From: Lachnospiraceae bacterium
GTDB lineage: Bacteria > Bacillota > Clostridia > Lachnospirales > Lachnospiraceae
Direction of reading: 5' to 3'
Assembly (NCBI GenBank): GCA_014799465.1
Contig: JAAVHZ010000004.1
Span: 26,131 to 90,130 of the forward strand
Length of the DNA stretch: 64,000 bases
Shown here: positions 62,971 through 64,000 of the stretch, piece by piece
Layout of the letters: each line of letters starts with the position of its first letter
Position numbering within the stretch: the first letter of the stretch is position 1
The notes under the pieces: generated by a model
The model's input: only the letters and a program-made list of their open reading frames with translations
Database searches by the model: none
Told to the model about the DNA's origin: nothing
Made by a program: the position numbers and the translations under genes

Positions 62971-63366
62971 CTATATTGTATATGGATATATTAATATATC
63001 ATTACATTTTGACGAAAACATCACATAATCTCCCACCTTTATTTTTGTACTATTTTCTGGAATTTCAACCATTTCAAGCCAATCTGTATCAAATCGTATA
63101 TAATATACTTCTTCATCAATATCTTCACAGACTCCAATAAATAATACTGTATCATCTTTCAATATTACCTTAGTTGAAATATCTTCACCAGTAAGGTATG
63201 ATATTTCTTGATTAAAATCATTGATAGTCAATTCAACAAAATATTCATCACCTTTACTCGGTTTTACATTGCTTTTCCATATACCTTTTATTTCACCAAT
63301 TTCTATATCCGCATTTACAGTTATTATATTTTTTTCACAACTAATTGTACTTATAATTATTCTCAT
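62971..63366 (-). CDS. Probable immunity protein for the RHS tip at 63341-64000
   Basis: This beta-rich soluble protein has about 131 residues from the ATG at 63366 (MRIIISTISCEKNIITVNAD), with AAAGGA upstream. The start lies within the last codons of the RHS tip (26-base overlap), so it is translationally coupled to it, the classical place of cognate immunity. Segments such as EYFVELTINDFNQEISYLTG and VYYIRFDTDWLEMVEI are not from a family I can name. Confidence 0.65.
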   Translation of the reverse strand: MRIIISTISCEKNIITVNADIEIGEIKGIWKSNVKPSKGDEYFVELTINDFNQEISYLTGEDISTKVILKDDTVLFIGVCEDIDEEVYYIRFDTDWLEMVEIPENSTKIKVGDYVMFSSKCNDILIYPYTI

Positions 63367-64000
63367 TTTTTTGTATCCTTTGCAATTCATTTATTACATA
63401 ATCATCATACCAAGTTTCTTTATGATAGTGAAAATTCCTTGTACCCATGCTATTCATTTCATGTTCTCCAAATCTAATACTCCTTTTACCATCTTCAGAC
63501 CATATTCTATCCACTGACTTCTCACCTGTAAATGGATTAATATTCGTCTGATTTGAACCCAAAAATTCATCCCAATCATCAACTGCATTTTGAGGACGAA
63601 CAGATTTACCAGATTTGATTTCTATTTCAAGTCTATCATATTGACTATAACTTTTAACTTTATTAGCAGATATAACAGTTTTGTCTTTTGTAACATAAAA
63701 ATCTGTTTTGATAGAACTACTGCCACTATATCCACCAATCGGAGCACTAAAGTCCACAAAACCCCTGTTATCATACCAGAAACTCTTAACCCCAGACTTA
63801 ACCTTACCGGAAATCTTCCTTGTAACCCCGCTCTCCTTAATCGACTTACAAATCTTATTCCCACTCTCAACCATGCCCTTACCGGACATAGCCATTCCAG
63901 CCATATTAAGCCCAAGCGTCAGGAATTCCATTGCAGAACTACCATCCAGTGACTTGCCTTCCACATAATACTTCTGCCACATATCAGACCCGACATCTAC
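63341..64000 (-). CDS. C-terminal part of an RHS polymorphic toxin (runs off the window)
   Basis: The frame stays open to the window edge and reads VDVGSDMWQKYYVEGKSLDG, so the track ATG at 63982 is internal and the full gene lies beyond 64000. In the window are the end of the pretoxin linker (NKICKSIKESGVTRKISGKV) and a complete toxin tip of about 140 residues: DRLEIEIKSGKSVRPQNAVD, then DGKRSIRFGEHEMNSMGTRN and FHYHKETWYDDYVINELQRI. The HEM...HYHxETW motif suggests a metal- or nucleic-acid-directed enzyme, but I cannot name the family. Its immunity gene overlaps the 3' end. Confidence 0.85.
   Translation of the reverse strand, partial: VDVGSDMWQKYYVEGKSLDGSSAMEFLTLGLNMAGMAMSGKGMVESGNKICKSIKESGVTRKISGKVKSGVKSFWYDNRGFVDFSAPIGGYSGSSSIKTDFYVTKDKTVISANKVKSYSQYDRLEIEIKSGKSVRPQNAVDDWDEFLGSNQTNINPFTGEKSVDRIWSEDGKRSIRFGEHEMNSMGTRNFHYHKETWYDDYVINELQRIQKNENNYKYN

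Overview
The window looks like a chromosomal segment of a low-GC Firmicute of class Clostridia, most likely a Lachnospiraceae-type gut anaerobe. This rests on AT-rich codon use, strong GGAGG ribosome binding sites, sigma-A promoters of the TTGACA-17-TATAAT type, an LCP protein, a PhoPR-type two-component system, Big_2 surface proteins and an agr-type quorum-sensing locus. I see no rRNA, tRNA, CRISPR array, insertion sequence or transposase.

Layout. 1-3060: an LCP cell-wall ligase facing a family 2 glycosyltransferase, each followed by a copy of an unusual structured repeat. 3260-9710: a 1767-residue RHS/YD-repeat polymorphic toxin with a linked immunity gene and at least one displaced toxin tip with its own immunity gene. 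10150-12800: a Fur/Zur-type regulator, a ZnuA-type lipoprotein and an RlmI-type rRNA methyltransferase. 12820-18600: RsmF-type methyltransferase, MATE exporter, D-Ala-D-Ala carboxypeptidase, a YhcG-type PDDEXK nuclease and a DUF1275 membrane protein. 18640-22520: a Na/Pi cotransporter, PhoB-type regulator and PhoR-type kinase behind a four-unit Pho box. 22750-30270: a GT-C glycosyltransferase, UDP-glucose dehydrogenase and a very large Ig-like surface protein.

30370-37135 is a divergent agr locus. agrC-agrA-agrB run on the plus strand. agrD runs on the minus strand, followed by a secreted 152-residue protein, a 73-residue protein related to its C-terminal end, two ABC-2 permeases, an ABC ATPase and a membrane-anchored protein. 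The arrangement suggests a quorum-controlled secreted effector with a dedicated export or self-protection transporter. 37140-40160 holds a sigma-like factor, a DUF6765-type protein and two divergent paralogues of unknown function, arranged around GAAC-N4-GTTC-type LexA boxes; I read it as a possible SOS-controlled module. 40240-52730 is a polysaccharide cluster on the minus strand (Uma2 protein, Glf, a broken acyltransferase, amino-sugar acetyltransferase and aminotransferase, a WecF-like transferase, Wzx flippase and several glycosyltransferases), led by a near-consensus promoter.

52900-64000 is a second RHS locus reduced to a graveyard and reservoir: about 17 small genes (many probable immunity genes, including Imm7-, CPCC- and DUF6896-like ones) mixed with displaced toxin tips, degenerate RHS core fragments and repeated copies of a pretoxin linker. 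It enters the window from the right as the C-terminal part of an RHS protein.

The most interesting candidates are the agr-linked effector locus, the SOS-box module, the modular toxin-tip array and the conserved-core, variable-stem 3' element near 1.7-2.0 kb. All functions come from reading the sequence without database searches.
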